The notes beneath the pieces were generated by a model. The model was not told the DNA's origin. It worked only from the letters and a program-made list of their open reading frames with translations, and searched no databases. A DNA stretch of 64,000 nucleotides, from contig NC_085859.1 of assembly GCF_034702125.1 (NCBI RefSeq), positions 516,270-580,269 on the forward strand. Direction: 5' to 3'. This document shows positions 10,870 through 22,155 of this stretch, piece by piece. The stretch's first letter is position 1; every line of letters begins with the position of its first letter. Source of the stretch: Engraulis encrasicolus. Its lineage: Eukaryota; Chordata; Actinopteri; Clupeiformes; Engraulidae. The position numbers and the translations under genes were made by a program.

Positions 10870-11557
10870 GCTGGAAAGGAGAAGCTGGAGCACACTGCAG
10901 CTTAGTTTTCAAGACTTTATTTTGTGCACACACCCGACCAACGTTTCGGTGTTGCTACACCTTCTTCAGAGTCAAATGATAGCAAGAGCATTTCAAGACT
11001 TGACAGTCACAGGTGATCCCACTTGGTTTGGCTAAATTGGTCTCATCTCATTGCAGGTAATTGACCCCACCCCCCAACACCAGGACAAGATTGCAGACAA
11101 TTAGACGGAGAGGCTTTGTGGAAAGGCATACTCTAAATTCAGTGGAGCCTCAGGGCATAAATGAGGAACACAATATGTCTTGCTTTCTGTAACAAATTGC
11201 TCCAGCATCGCGGCTGTGGTCTTGTAATAATTGTAGTTGTGGTTTTATTGACAATGTTCTTTGTGTATTGTTTTTCCACTTTTTTGTTTTGTTTTGGGAA
11301 GTTGGCAAGCTGTCTATTGTCTACAATATTGTCCTGGTGTTGGGGGGCGGGGTCAATTACCTGCAATGAGATGAGACCAATTTAGCCAAACCAAGTGGGA
11401 TCACCTGTGAATGTCAAGTCTTGAAATGTGTGTCTCTCTCTTGCTATCATTTGACTCTGAAGAAGGTGTAGCAACACCGAAACGTTGGTCGCGTGTGTGC
11501 ACAAAATAAAGTCTTGAAAACTAAGCTGCAGTGTGCTCCAGCTTCTCCTTTCCAGTG
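10870..11557. mobile_element. Inverted pair of Penelope-like element ends
   Basis: The sequence at about 10875-11100 returns as its reverse complement at about 11325-11557. The shared blocks include GGAGAAGCTGGAGCACACTG, the CGAAACGTTGG motif and CAATTTAGCCAAACCAAGTG. Each arm carries one hammerhead-like core (10932-10969 minus, 11457-11490 plus). The centre holds no RT or endonuclease. This looks like head-to-head pseudo-LTRs left by Penelope-type insertion. Confidence 0.65.
11457..11490 (+). ncRNA. Hammerhead-ribozyme-like motif (mirror copy at 10932-10969, minus)
   Basis: CTGAAGA, stem II GGTGT/ACACC, GAAAC, then a 2-bp stem III closing on GTC. This fits the minimal hammerheads reported in Penelope-like retroelements. 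One unpaired base lies between CTGAAGA and stem II in this and all the sister motifs. Confidence 0.5.
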
Positions 11558-11587
11558 ATGTCTGTCCCACTGTGATGCACCTGCAAG

Positions 11588-11785
11588 CAGGGTTGCCAGA
11601 TGAGGCTGATGTCTTCCAGCCCAAAAAATGCTCAATACCCGCCAAGAAGCTCAAAATCCCGCCCAATTCTGCTGATTTCTATGGCTAAAATCGGGCAGGT
11701 TTTCCTGCTAAATGCCATTTTTACCCGCACACGGCCATCCTAAGCAGCCCAATTGGGCGGTAAACAGCCCAATCTGGCAACACTG
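11588..11785 (-). mobile_element. hAT-type MITE, CAGTGTTGCCAGA family, copy B
   Basis: This is an inverted relative of copy A, about the same length and alignable throughout. Its flanks CCTGCAAG (11580-11587 and 11786-11793) are an exact 8-bp duplication. Confidence 0.75.
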
Positions 11786-11793
11786 CCTGCAAG

Positions 11794-12059
11794 CTGAGTG
11801 AGGGATGATGCATAGAGTCCCAAATAACTGGGTGTGGCCTGTGGAACTTGAGCATTGCAGTGCATTATGGGGATTGTTGTCACAAATCCACAAGCACTAA
11901 AAAGTCATTTTCTGAATGTTCTCGACCAAGAAGGCACCAAATTAGAAATGTATGCTACTATTCTACTATATATATGACCCACTTTCAATACAATATTCAT
12001 GTCTCCACCGGTGGAATGCCCCTTTAAGCATGTGTGGTGGTAAACAAGTGAATTTTACC
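11794..12059. other. Spacer without a recognised gene
   Basis: Nothing recognised. Confidence 0.4.
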
Positions 12060-12611
12060 AAAAAAGTGCATCATCTGGCTAGTCAAGCATGGTAGTGGGA
12101 CTGACATCGTTTGGGGATGTATGAATGCCGTCAGCATTGGAAATCTGAATTACATCTAAAGAGGCATGCATGTCAACATGCACTGTGACTACAGAAGCAG
12201 ATCATGATACTCTCCATAGGATTTCATTCAAAACTCACACCCATCTATTTTAGCCAGGTGCAGACTGAAAATGTACAATTTCAATGTACTGAAAGGTTGA
12301 AACACACACAGATGACCTCCCTTTTAATCCCATTTCATTTCGAAATGAAAAAAGAATGTAGTTGCTTCCAAAGGTGGTTCTACAAAGTATTAAGTAAAGG
12401 CTGTGAATACTTTTGTAAAAATGAATTCTTTGTTTTTTATTTTTATACATTTTCAAAACTGTCAAGACAACTTGTTTTTCACATGGTCATAATGGAATCA
12501 TTTGTGTAGGATTTTGACAACAGAGATTCATTTGTAGCATTTGGAATAAGGCTGTAAGATAATAAAATGTCAAAAAAGTGAAGCGCTGTGAATACTTTCC
12601 GGATTGACTGT
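12060..12611 (+). pseudogene. Tc1-type transposon remnant
   Basis: A forward frame at about 12085-12165 reads VKHGSGTDIVWGCMN and IGNLNYI, a decayed version of the HGGGSVMVWGC block of Tc1 transposases. The right side, ending GTGAATACTTTCCGG near 12601 and ACTGTA, matches the known end of fish Tc1-like elements. The intervening catalytic region is lost. The two parts may come from one element or two. Confidence 0.5.
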
Positions 12612-14634
12612 ATAGCCTACTATAAAATTTAGCATAATTTCAAAGGTCCTGACCGACCGCAACCGACCCGAATATCATTAAAAATAATATTTAACAACCC
12701 GTGCCTGCTGTCGACCGCGAGCCTGTCTGACTTCCACCCCCGCCCCCCAAGATTACACCCACTGACATTCACAACCCCCCTCTCAACGCTCACCTCCTGA
12801 TCACCCTTGGAAGTATCGCAAGACCAATAAAAGTGGTTGGTAACGGCTCTGAACCATCCAAATCTTCTTGATTCCTGAAGAAAAACACACACAGAAAAGA
12901 AATCTCACAATTTGTAAATAAACAACATACAAAAGTGAACAAGATTATTTGACAGTACAGTAGTTTAGACAAATGTATGCTGGCCCATCTTTGTGAGTTG
13001 TCTCACATCTCCTAGGAGAGAAATGCGCAGTACGTTCATACACCACATAGATGCAACTTCCCCACATTATCAAGAAATATAAACGCTTCACCTACCACTT
13101 ACACCAGCCCACAAACAGGAAATACAAACAGCCATGTTCTACACATCAGCATGCACGTCGTCACTGCGTAATGCATGAAATAGGTTGGCTTTGTGAAGCA
13201 ACTTACCCTTTACAGCATGCCAGGGATCCAACTTGTGCCGGATTTGGGGATGTTCTTCTCTCATCAATTTCCTGACCGATGGTGATCTGTCTGTCGTCAT
13301 CACAGCTATATCCACCCCACAACTCAACAGTTCATCCAGGCCCCTCTGAAGTCCCATGACCTCCATCGCAACAGGGCAGCTTGCTTCTGTCACCTGTGGC
13401 ATAATGGATATTCAAAAAGAACCATATCTCCTTTAGATCATGTGACATAAGCATTGAACCACATAGAGATTTAGTCTAGCAAAAACATATTTCCTGGACC
13501 AGTTCAAAATGTACTATTTCCTTTGTGGTGTCACTTTGGAAAGAGTAGGTGGAGTACTTGGCACTGAAACCTTGAAAGAAAACCAAATCGGTTCAGTATC
13601 AAGGATTGAGTTGTTATGATGAAGAAAATTAATGTGAAACTAGTATCTATACAGATTACAATGCAATATTTACCTGGACTGCCACACCTTCCGTCACCAC
13701 AGAGTTCAAGCCTCTTTCCGGATTTGGATTCTTCAATTAGGCGGGACATTATTTGGTCATGTTGCTTCTGGTACACAGACTGTTTGGCAGGTAGAATATA
13801 TGCACTTTGCATGGCATAAAATGTTGTATGTGCTGGAATGGAAATATTCACGAGCTTCGCCCAGTCAGCTATGTCCGTGTATGTGGATCCAGTAAAAACT
13901 GTTGAGGCACAGATCAGCAGATTATTCTCAGTCACACCACGGCGATCGGGACAGGATTTCCATTCACCAGAGTGCTTCCCACACGTCCAGTTTATTTTTA
14001 TTTGGCTGCCGTTGGTGGTGATTGTAGTCTCTGTCAAAGCCCTACACTGACGACATGACTGAAAAAGTTGGAGGATGTTGGACTCACCACCCATTTCCGT
14101 TCTGTCCATGGTTTGTCTGAGTCTGCATAAACAACTTCTGAACAAGACCCAGTCCCTGTAGTGGAAGACGACTGTGAATTTGTCAAGACGAAGCTGGTGT
14201 CTTTCACATACATTTCCCCTAAGCTCTTGCTGAGATCTGAAATGTCAGGGTCCAGTTCAGCCTCCGCCTCACCCTCCTCTTCACTCGGGATACTCGGCAA
14301 TGATGAAGATGCAGACAGGGGTGCTATAACCGCTTTTGATGTGGACGGTACAGACATCGGTTCCTATTGCACATATGCATATAACAAAAGATTTTGTCAG
14401 AGTAATAATGAATGAAAAAAAACGTTCAAAAAAGATAAAGGGTAATACTGCAAGTAATGCAACCTATTACTCTTGTGCATGGTGCCAGAAAGTGTACCCC
14501 TGTGTCTCACACTTTTAATAATTCCCATTTCATTTTTTTTTGTATATGTGGAAATATTTTGCCTATGGGAATACTGTATGTTTAAACTGCGGAAACAAAT
14601 ACATGTTGAGTATTGAAAGTGTGCTTACCACTGG

Positions 14635-15165
14635 ATTAGACCATGATGGCGCGTAATATTTTCCTGACAGCGACCGCCTTGACCGTGGTTTTGGGCTTGT
14701 CTGGGGAGGGCTGGTGAGGAACAGGGTCAATGCAGAGGACATCGGCCTTGATGCTGTGGGCTTTTCTTTCAGATGAGTCAACTGAAGAGGTTCTTGAAAG
14801 TCCTCTGGTAACTGGGCTGCACCTGGAGAGGCACTTTGCTAAAAAAAAAAAATAAATAAGTGCATGAATACATTAGTATGATCAGCCATAAACGGTCAAT
14901 TTCCCAATTTGTACATATGACCTAAAGCTCATGCAATGTACCATATGGGGAGGGCTGGTGAGTAGCAGGGTCAATTCAGAGGACACAGGCCCTGATGCTG
15001 TGGGATTTTCTTTCAGAGGAGTGGTCAGAGGAGTCGACTGAAGAGGTTCCTGAAAGTCCTCTGGTAACTGGGCTGCAACTGGAGAGGCACTTTGCTAAAA
15101 AAACTAAATAAATAAGTGCATGAATACATTAGTATGATCAGCCATAAACGGTCTATTTGGGAAAT
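14635..15165 (-). repeat. Tandem duplication of a low-complexity exon, period about 253 bp
   Basis: The Pro/Ser-rich frame reading SASPGAAQLPEDFQEPLQ (about 14830-14770) returns as SASPVAAQLPEDFQEPLQ (about 15085-15030). The A-rich tract plus CATTAGTATGATCAGCC that follows each copy repeats too (14835-14895 and 15088-15150). The second copy has a small insertion and its exon end is less clear. Confidence 0.7.
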
Positions 15166-15734
15166 GTCCCATTTCATGGCAGGCTAGATAACTGAATAAC
15201 TCGATGTAACTTATTGCCTATTTATTGCACATATCATCTCTTACTAAAAGTGAAGTATATTCCATAATATAACTACACCTTCTTTATGGTTTGGTGTAGG
15301 GTTTATCGTGACTGATTTTCTTACAAAGTGATGGAATACTATTTTAGACTACGTTACTCCCTCTCCTACAGAGCTATAGATCACATCGAAATCCCTTCAT
15401 GAGCAGATTTGTTGTGCTTGAGCACTTCATCAGTTTCCTTTTATCCTTTGTCAAAATGTTGATACCCTTGAATACCCTAACTGGTAGCAGAAGAGCTGCT
15501 GACTGTGAAAACATCGACATTTTTACATTCATGTCCACTGTTGACATAGTCTCGTTATTGTCCCCGTGTTGTAGGAACCAAAGCGTTCTGTTACATCGCG
15601 TTATTCTGTTTACACCTGGTAGTTGCACTTGAACTGTCATTTGAAACGTTCCTTGGTTTTTCAAATCCACTTTCAACCGTTTTCAAGGTTTAGCTTGAGA
15701 CTAAATCAAATGCTAACCCACAGATTAGCTTCAC
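15166..15734. other. Spacer inside the broken DDE gene
   Basis: Open frames on both strands at 15374-15676 are mutual shadows. I recognise nothing. Confidence 0.35.
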
Positions 15735-16500
15735 TTGAAGGACAACACCGGAGCAGCACAGATGTATTTCTTTGTGTTTTTATTCAAGTGCACAACATGA
15801 CTAACGTTTCGATGGTTAGACCATCTTCATCAGAGTCCATGAGTGGAATGGAGAGAAGAGCCTAGTTATCTGAGGCCCTGATTCAGCAGGTGTAGGCCTA
15901 TGCACCGTGGCATTAGGCTATTGGTCCTTCTCCCAAGGTCTCACTCAGGTTGCCCACACCCACAAACTATTTACAAAAACAAAAACAATGCACATATAAA
16001 GATGCAAATATAAATAAAATTACACATGAAAGGGAGGAACCAAGAAAGGAATCCCAAAAGCCCTATAATTGAAAAATAAATAAATAAACATATAGCCCAC
16101 CAGATTTAAGAGTAGACCATTAACACCAGTTAAGGTACAGGATCATAAATTTAGGTGTATATCGCTCTAACATTACAGAAAACAAGACAGACTCAGCTCC
16201 TCATTGAGGCCAGAGGGTTCGAGTGAGTTCAGCGTATATATCCAAAAAGCTTCTCTGCATAAGAGTTTTTTAATCACATCTCCACCTCTAGGTGGAGTGA
16301 CAACACGTTCTATGCCCCAAAACTTAAGTGAGGCCGGTGACCCATGTTTGGCTTCCATGTAGTGTCTTGCCATGGCATATGTGGTGTTGTTTGTGCGAAT
16401 AGCAGTTTTGTGCTCGGCTATTCTCAATTTTAATTGTCGTTTCGTTTGGCCGACGTAAACAAGGCCACATGGGCATTTCAATAGATAAATGACATGTGTG
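15735..16500 (-). pseudogene. 5'-truncated Penelope-like element: GIY-YIG end plus tail
   Basis: The minus frame 16487-16173 reads CPCGLVYVGQTKRQLKLRIA, then RHYMEAKHG, GIERVVTPPRGGD, LLCREAFWIYTLNSL and ends SLSCFL. This is the GIY-YIG endonuclease C-terminus of a Penelope-like retroelement, about 100 residues. The reverse transcriptase upstream is absent, as in 5'-truncated copies. A hammerhead-like motif lies downstream in the same orientation at 15833-15799 (CTGATGA, stem GATGGT/ACCATC, GAAAC, GTC). It sits in an intron of the THAP gene in the same orientation as that gene. Confidence 0.8.
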
Positions 16501-17649
16501 CTGTTACACGTAATAAACGACGATATGTTTACACAGATTAGCTATTTGAAACTTGTGAAAGACATTTCCTTATAGTCGGGGAGGAACGGTAGCCTACCAT
16601 GCACCCCCCCCCCACAACAAAACGCCATATGATTTTTTTTGATCGTCAAGATGTCCTGAATAAGAATTTGAGTGGTAACAGTAATATAACTCACTCCCAC
16701 TATACTTTTTCACGTCATATTGTATATGACCCCAGAATGCTCAATGCATTCTAGTAGTACACTGCCAAGTCCTCTAGAGCCATGATTCAGTTGGTTATCA
16801 TAGCTTATGATATACCATATGAAAGCTTGGAGTCTGCAGTATACATATATTAAACTGTATTTGGTGTAGCTTTTTGCATAGCAACGGTTGCTAGGCAAAG
16901 CATCTTCCTTAGCAACCAACATCAGTGACACAGTTCCTCTGTGATTACATTGCGCTATGATGTCTGGATCTAGACCACTTTTCCAAGGGTCAACATGACT
17001 TGTTTGAACCTCCAAGATGTCCTTAATAAGAATTTGAGTGGTAACAGTAATATAACTCGTTCCTACTATATTCTTGTACATCATATTGTATATGACCCCA
17101 GTACGCTGTATACGTTTTAGTTCTATGTAGTAGTAAACTGCCAAGGCCTCTACAGCCATTTTGCAGTTGGTTATCATAGTTTGCTATATACAATATGAAA
17201 CATTGGAGTGTGTAGTTTATGAACATTGTCATATTTTTGGTGTACTTATAACATTTGGGAAAATGTACTTGGTTTAGTGGTATGATGTCTGAGAGCTCTG
17301 GGTTTTTTCCCTTGATTCTTTAAATGACCAATTCTTACATATATAAAGACCTTAAAAGGAAATATATTAACAATTTGGAAAAGTCCAAACCCTAATGTGA
17401 TGTAAGCACTAACTACTTGAACTATTGACAATGTTGCGATCTGTACTGTCTGTGTCACTGTCACAGTCCGTGCAAGTTGGTGCACTAGACCACAAGACCC
17501 CAATAGAAGGAAACCAGTTGAATCATAAATAAAGTTTATTGAACATTTGGGGAAAGGTATAGTCCAAGGCGGAAAGTTCATTTACTGCTACTGTCACTGT
17601 CTGTGCTTGACCAATCACTTTCAATTTCACTCTCACTGCTACCATCACA

Positions 17650-18910
17650 GTGCACTTTACAGTGATACAGCTGGTGATGATGCTCTCAATGGTTCCTCTG
17701 TAGAAGGTGGTCATTATGGCTGGTGGGGCACTGGCATGCCTCAGTTTGCGCAGGAAGTAGAGGCGTTACTGGGCTTTCTTGGCCAGTGATGTAGTGTTGG
17801 TGGTCCAAGAGAGGTCGTCGCTGATGTGCACTCCAAGGAATTTTGTGCTGCTCACCCTCTCCATAGCAGCACCATCGATGGTCAGTGGCAGGAGTTGGTG
17901 GTGACCTTTCTGGAAGTTGACAACAATCTCCTTTGTCTTGCTGACATTCAGTAGGAGGTTGTTGTCACTGCACCACTTGGCTAGGTGGTCCACCTCTGTC
18001 CTGTAGTGTTTCTCATCGACGTTGGTGATGAGACCCGTCAGGGTTGTGTGTCATCTGCAAACTTCACCAGGTGGTTGGTGCTGTGGGATATTTTGCAGTC
18101 GTGTGTGAGCAGGGTGAAGAGTAAAGGGCTTAGCACACACCCTAGTGGAGCTCCTGTGCTCAGCGTGATGGTGTCCGAAGTGTTGTTGCCAACATGCACT
18201 GCTTGTGGTCTCTCGCACAGGATGTTTAGCAGTCAGTTGCAGAGGGAGGTGCTGAGGCCCATGTTGTCCAGTTCGCATATCAGCTGTTGGGGTATGATGG
18301 TATTGAATGCTGAGCTGAAGTCAATCGTTGAAGCAGGATGGAGATGACTTCTTTGGTACCGATATGATGGTGGCGGCTTTGAAGCAGGAGGGGACAATGG
18401 CTTGTTGTAGTGAGGTGTTGAAGATGTCAGTGGAGACATGCTTTAGTTCCTCAGCACAGTCTTTCAGCATCCGTCCAGGGATGTTGTCTGGGGCTGTTGC
18501 TTTGTGTGGGTTGATCCTGAGAGCCCTCTTCATGCTATCAACAGGTAGACACAGGTATTCTGTGGGTGGGTCTTGTTTTGTTCCTCGAAGTGTGTGAAAA
18601 AGCTGTTGAGGTCGTTCAGCAGGGATGTGTTGTTTTTGCAGCTCTGAGGTGATGGCTTGTAGTCAGTGATAGCTTGGATGTCCTTCCATAGGCTCCGTGC
18701 ATCTTTGCTTGTGTGTATTCTTGTTTTGCCTTTCTAATGCCTTGTGACAAGTTGGCCATAGCTGTTTTCAGGCCCGCTTTATCCCCAGCTCTGAAGGCTA
18801 TGTCTCTTGCCCTCAGCAGCCTGTGGACGCCCACTGTCAGCCATGGCTTCTGGTTGGCTCGAGTGATTATTGTTTTTGTGTCTGTGACGTCGTCTATGCA
18901 TNTGATGTGA
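17650..18910 (-). pseudogene. CR1/L2-type LINE reverse transcriptase fragment
   Basis: Minus-strand pieces in changing frames: LLRARDIAFRAGDKAG, then [79 protein letters not shown] and MTTFYRGTIESIITSC. These follow the order of the RT fingers, palm and thumb of fish non-LTR elements. Several frameshifts lie between them, the YADD block is disrupted, and the C-terminus stops at about 17650. An N base sits at 18902. Clade assignment (CR1, L2 or Rex1) is uncertain. Confidence 0.75.
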
Positions 18911-19139
18911 CTGTATCTTTATACTCCTCAATGTCTATTTGGTTGTTGTTGGTGGCAACTTGTTTAAAAATATCACAGTTATTTCAAAGCAGTTTTGGAG
19001 GGCGGATAAATCCCATTTCTGATTATGATGCGCTAATGCACAAGCACAATGCTAAAGCACAATGCACCAAGCGATCAAGATGCTGAACACTCAACCCACT
19101 CTCCCTCCACTGTCAGCCTCTAGCCAGCAAGGCCACTGA

Positions 19140-19305
19140 CAACCCCCCCCCCTCCACTGTCAGCCTCTAGCCAGCAAGGCCACTGACACCCCCCCCCCCT
19201 CCCCTCCCACCATATCTGCGACTGAACATTCCACCTGCACTACTATACTTGTGACTGAACTTTCAACCTGCACTAACTCAAAACATGCACACACACACAC
19301 ACACA

Positions 19306-19339
<34 letters not shown>

Positions 19340-19382
19340 AGCACACTGCACTTTCTGCACTAAACCCAAACATACACACACT

Positions 19383-19443
<61 letters not shown>

Positions 19444-19512
19444 ACACACACAGACACACGAACACACACACAAGACGCACACCGCACCTTCTACCTGCAC
19501 TAAACACATACA

Positions 19513-19562
<50 letters not shown>
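19140..19562. repeat. CA-rich microsatellite cluster
   Basis: Three long CA tracts at about 19289-19340, 19383-19480 and 19512-19559 are separated by short unique pieces. A duplicated 45-bp C-rich piece (CCACTGTCAGCCTCTAGCC) precedes them at 19105-19200. Confidence 0.9.
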
Positions 19563-19925
19563 TGCTGGTGTACTTGACAGACCTTTTTATATTTATTTTC
19601 TTCAAAATGCTACTATTACCATGTCAGAACGCTATAAAGGACTTTTTTAGGAAAAGCACAAAAGCACAACAAATACCTCTTAATGTATGTCCTCTACAAG
19701 TCTTCTGTTGTCCAGTCTTGCACTTTAAATGTCTGTATGAGCACTGTCTATGTCCATACTGTCTTAAGTCCATGTATAAGTACTGTCTATGTCTATACTG
19801 TCTATGTCCTTACCTTAATTAGTCTATGTCTGTATGGGAAAGCAAGAAATGTAATTTCAAATTCTTTGTATGACCAGTGCATGTAAAGAAATTGACAATA
19901 AAACCTACTTGACTTGACTTGACTA
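19563..19925 (+). mobile_element. LINE 3' tail
   Basis: It ends GACAATAAAACC followed by TTGACTTGACTTGAC repeats. A close copy lies at 42965-43110 (shared GTCTATGTCCTTACC and CAGTGCATGTAAAGAAATTG). It runs opposite to the RT fragment at 17650-18910, so the two are separate insertions or were inverted. Confidence 0.6.
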
Positions 19926-20927
19926 ATTGATTCTCAAAACCCTTAAATAATTAAAAAAACTACAATATTTTAATATATCATAATTGGCTAACATTGTGGA
20001 AGGGAGTCATTTAAAGAATCGAAAAAAAATCAGAGCTCTCAGACATCATATCATAAACCAAGTATATCTTCCCAAATGTCATAGATAGGCCTACACTATA
20101 CATATGTAATATTCATAAACTACACACTCCAAGCTTTCATATGGTACATAACAAGCTATGATAACCAACTGCAAAATGGCTGTAGAGGCCTTGGCAGTTT
20201 ACTACTACATAGAACTAAAACGTGTAGAGCGTACTGGAGTCATATACAATATGATGTACAAGAGTATAGTAGGAATGAGTTATATTACTGTTACCACTCA
20301 AATTCTTATTAAGGACATCTTGGAGGTTTAAACAAGTCATGTTGAACCTTGGAAAAGTGGTCTAGATCCAGACATCATAGCGCAATGTAATCACAGAGGA
20401 ACTGTGTAGCAACCGTTGCTATGCAAAAGCTACACTAAACACAGTTGTATATATGTATACTGCAGACTCTGGGCTTTCATATGGTTTATCATAAGCTATG
20501 ATAACCAACTGAATCATGGCTCTAGAGGACTTGGCAGTGTACTACTAGAATGCATTGAGCATTCTGGGGTCATATACAATAGGATGTGAAAAAGTATAGT
20601 GGGAGTGAGTTATATTACTGTTAAAACTCAAATTCTTATTCAGGACATCTTGAAGATTAAAAAAAAGTCATATGGCGTTTTGTTGAGGGGGGGGGGTGCA
20701 TGGTAGGCTACCGTTCCTCCCCGTCTATTACCTTGGTTGTCTCACTGAACTCTCCTGCAGCAACTGGCATGGCACTTTTCTTCAGTTTCAGATGCTGAGT
20801 CGTCTGGCCTGCTCTCTTCTCCTTTGTTGGAAAAAAGTCCTCTTGGGCAAAATGAGAGCCACATACACGACAATCCAATCGCCGTGACTCCTCCACTCCA
20901 GTGTCTGGGTCCCTTTTCAGCGCAACA

Positions 20928-21500
20928 AGCCACAGTTTCATAACGTCAACATTATGAAAAGGAAACTGGTGAAAGCTGAAGTTAGTCCAGCGTGTCATTT
21001 TGTTTTTGCATCCAGGATATGCGCACTTTCAAACCATTGTAGAATTCTACTGCTATTCTGGAAAAAAGAGATCAAGTTCAACCAAGAACTACGTCTTGCA
21101 ATCACTGTGTTGACTGGCGAATGAGCTAAGCTAGGTAGCTAAAGCCACTGAGATGCAGACTGGTAGCGGTGCAATCCAATTGGCTGAAGCTTGAAAATGG
21201 AGGCGCATTGCGATGACGTCACGCTGGTGATTATGTTAAAAAATAGATAAACAAAGAGCCCGGGAGATTTAAATCCTGAAATGGGGCGGCAAGGGAGTTG
21301 AATCACAATGGACAAGTTAAGAAAATACTGATTATGCGTCTGCAACGGGTTTTTCGTCTGTGCCCTGTTGACTCCCGTTGTATGGCGGTTTGTGGAACTC
21401 AAGAAAACCTAATATGTCACGGAAAGCTTCAAATAATAAAAAAAAATGCCACAGGTATGTAGCAAAGTGTAAGATACACCATAATTAAGGCCCTAATTGC
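20928..21500 (-). promoter_or_regulatory. Upstream region of the THAP exon with a perfect CRE
   Basis: TGACGTCA at 21214-21221 lies about 177 bases upstream of the ATG at 21037-21035. No TATA box is evident at a suitable distance. This is a motif-level suggestion only. Confidence 0.35.
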
Positions 21501-21660
21501 AAAATACCGACCTATTCCTTTAAGACCCAAATTGATGAGGCAATTTTGAACTTCATCGTGATGGATTCACAGCCTTTCAAGGTAGACCTTATGTTTTGGC
21601 AGCGGTGTATTTATTTATTTGTGAATATGTTTGTACTTCGTATAACTCAGACAGAACTGA

Positions 21661-22155
21661 GCCGATTTTTATGAAATTTAGTGGGATGATTGGTCATGAC
21701 CCAAGGAACAATCGATTAGTTTTTGGGAGTGATTGGGTCAAAGGTCAAAGGTCAAGGTCACGAAAAGGTCAAAAACGTAAATTGAGCCTATTTTTATGAA
21801 ATTTAGTGGGATGATTGGTCATGACCCAAGGACCAATTGATTACTTTTTGGAGTGATTGGGTCCAAGGTCAAAGGTCAAGGTCACGAAAAGGTCAAAAAC
21901 GTAAATTAAGCCGATTTTTATGAAATTTAGTGGGATGATTAGTCATGACCCAAGGAACAATAGATTACTTTTTGGGAGTGATTGGGTCAAAGATCAAGGT
22001 CAAGGTCACGAAAAGGTCAAAAACGTAAATTGAGCCAATTTTTATGAAATGTAGTGGGATGATTGGTCATGACCCAAGGAACAATCGATTACTTTTTGGG
22101 AATGATTGGGTCAAAGGTCAAGGTCAAGGTCACGAAAAGGTCAAAAACGTTTTTC
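21661..22155 (+). repeat. Four-copy tandem repeat, period about 124 bp
   Basis: Units start near 21661, 21786, 21910 and 22034. Each carries ATGAAATTTAGTGGGATGAT, a GGTCATGACCCAAGGA block and a run of AGGTCA words (for example AGGTCAAAGGTCAAGGTCAC) followed by GAAAAGGTCAAAAACG. A partial unit ends near 22150. There is no coding constraint: frames shift between units. Confidence 0.85.

Larger units (their letters stand above)
16573..20727. mobile_element. 4.1-kb foldback element with long inverted arms
   Basis: The left arm (about 16573-17330) and right arm (about 19985-20727) are reverse complements over roughly 700 bp with scattered changes. They start ATAG(T/A)CGGGGAGGAACGG and continue TAGCCTACCATGCA. 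Each arm contains two diverged copies of a unit about 370 bp long sharing CAAGATGTCCT, TTATATTACTGTTAC-like and GTTGGTTATCATAG words. The centre holds a LINE fragment, CA repeats and a LINE tail but no transposase. The element class is not identified. Confidence 0.7.
12794..21037 (-). pseudogene. THAP-domain DDE transposase-like gene (second family copy), broken and interrupted
   Basis: Minus-strand exons: THAP exon 21037-20732, low-complexity exon about 14820-14635, catalytic exons about 14357-13674, 13570-13494, 13393-13207 and 12874-12794. The THAP exon has CAYPGC, W-FHQFPF, CRVCGSH and the LKLKKSAMP tail, the C2CH plan. The catalytic part has candidate D in LCGDGRCGSPG, D in MTTDRSPSVR and DPWH for DxxH, then NHFYWSCDTSK. 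The E-bearing exons are missing. Damage includes TGA as codon 3 (21031-21029), a frameshift at about 14088 and a non-GT donor after 13494 (GA instead). A 4.1-kb foldback and a truncated Penelope element lie inside its introns. THAP plus DDE plus DxxH is the basis for suspecting Kolobok. Confidence 0.68.

Noticed and set aside
12640..12790. Possible coding exon with CGACCGCAACCGACCCG
   Set aside because: Frames are short and inconsistent; it resembles the CGGGT-rich hAT subterminal words elsewhere rather than an exon.
17246..17581. 111-residue minus frame in the foldback centre
   Set aside because: No homology recognised and no splice or start context.
19160..19605. Open frames of Cys/Val or His/Thr repeats
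   Set aside because: Translations of CA microsatellites. The same applies at 23501-23810, 36165-36470 and 46404-46685.
21661..22155. CRISPR array
   Set aside because: Units are 124-bp contiguous copies without short repeats separated by unique spacers, in a eukaryotic genome.
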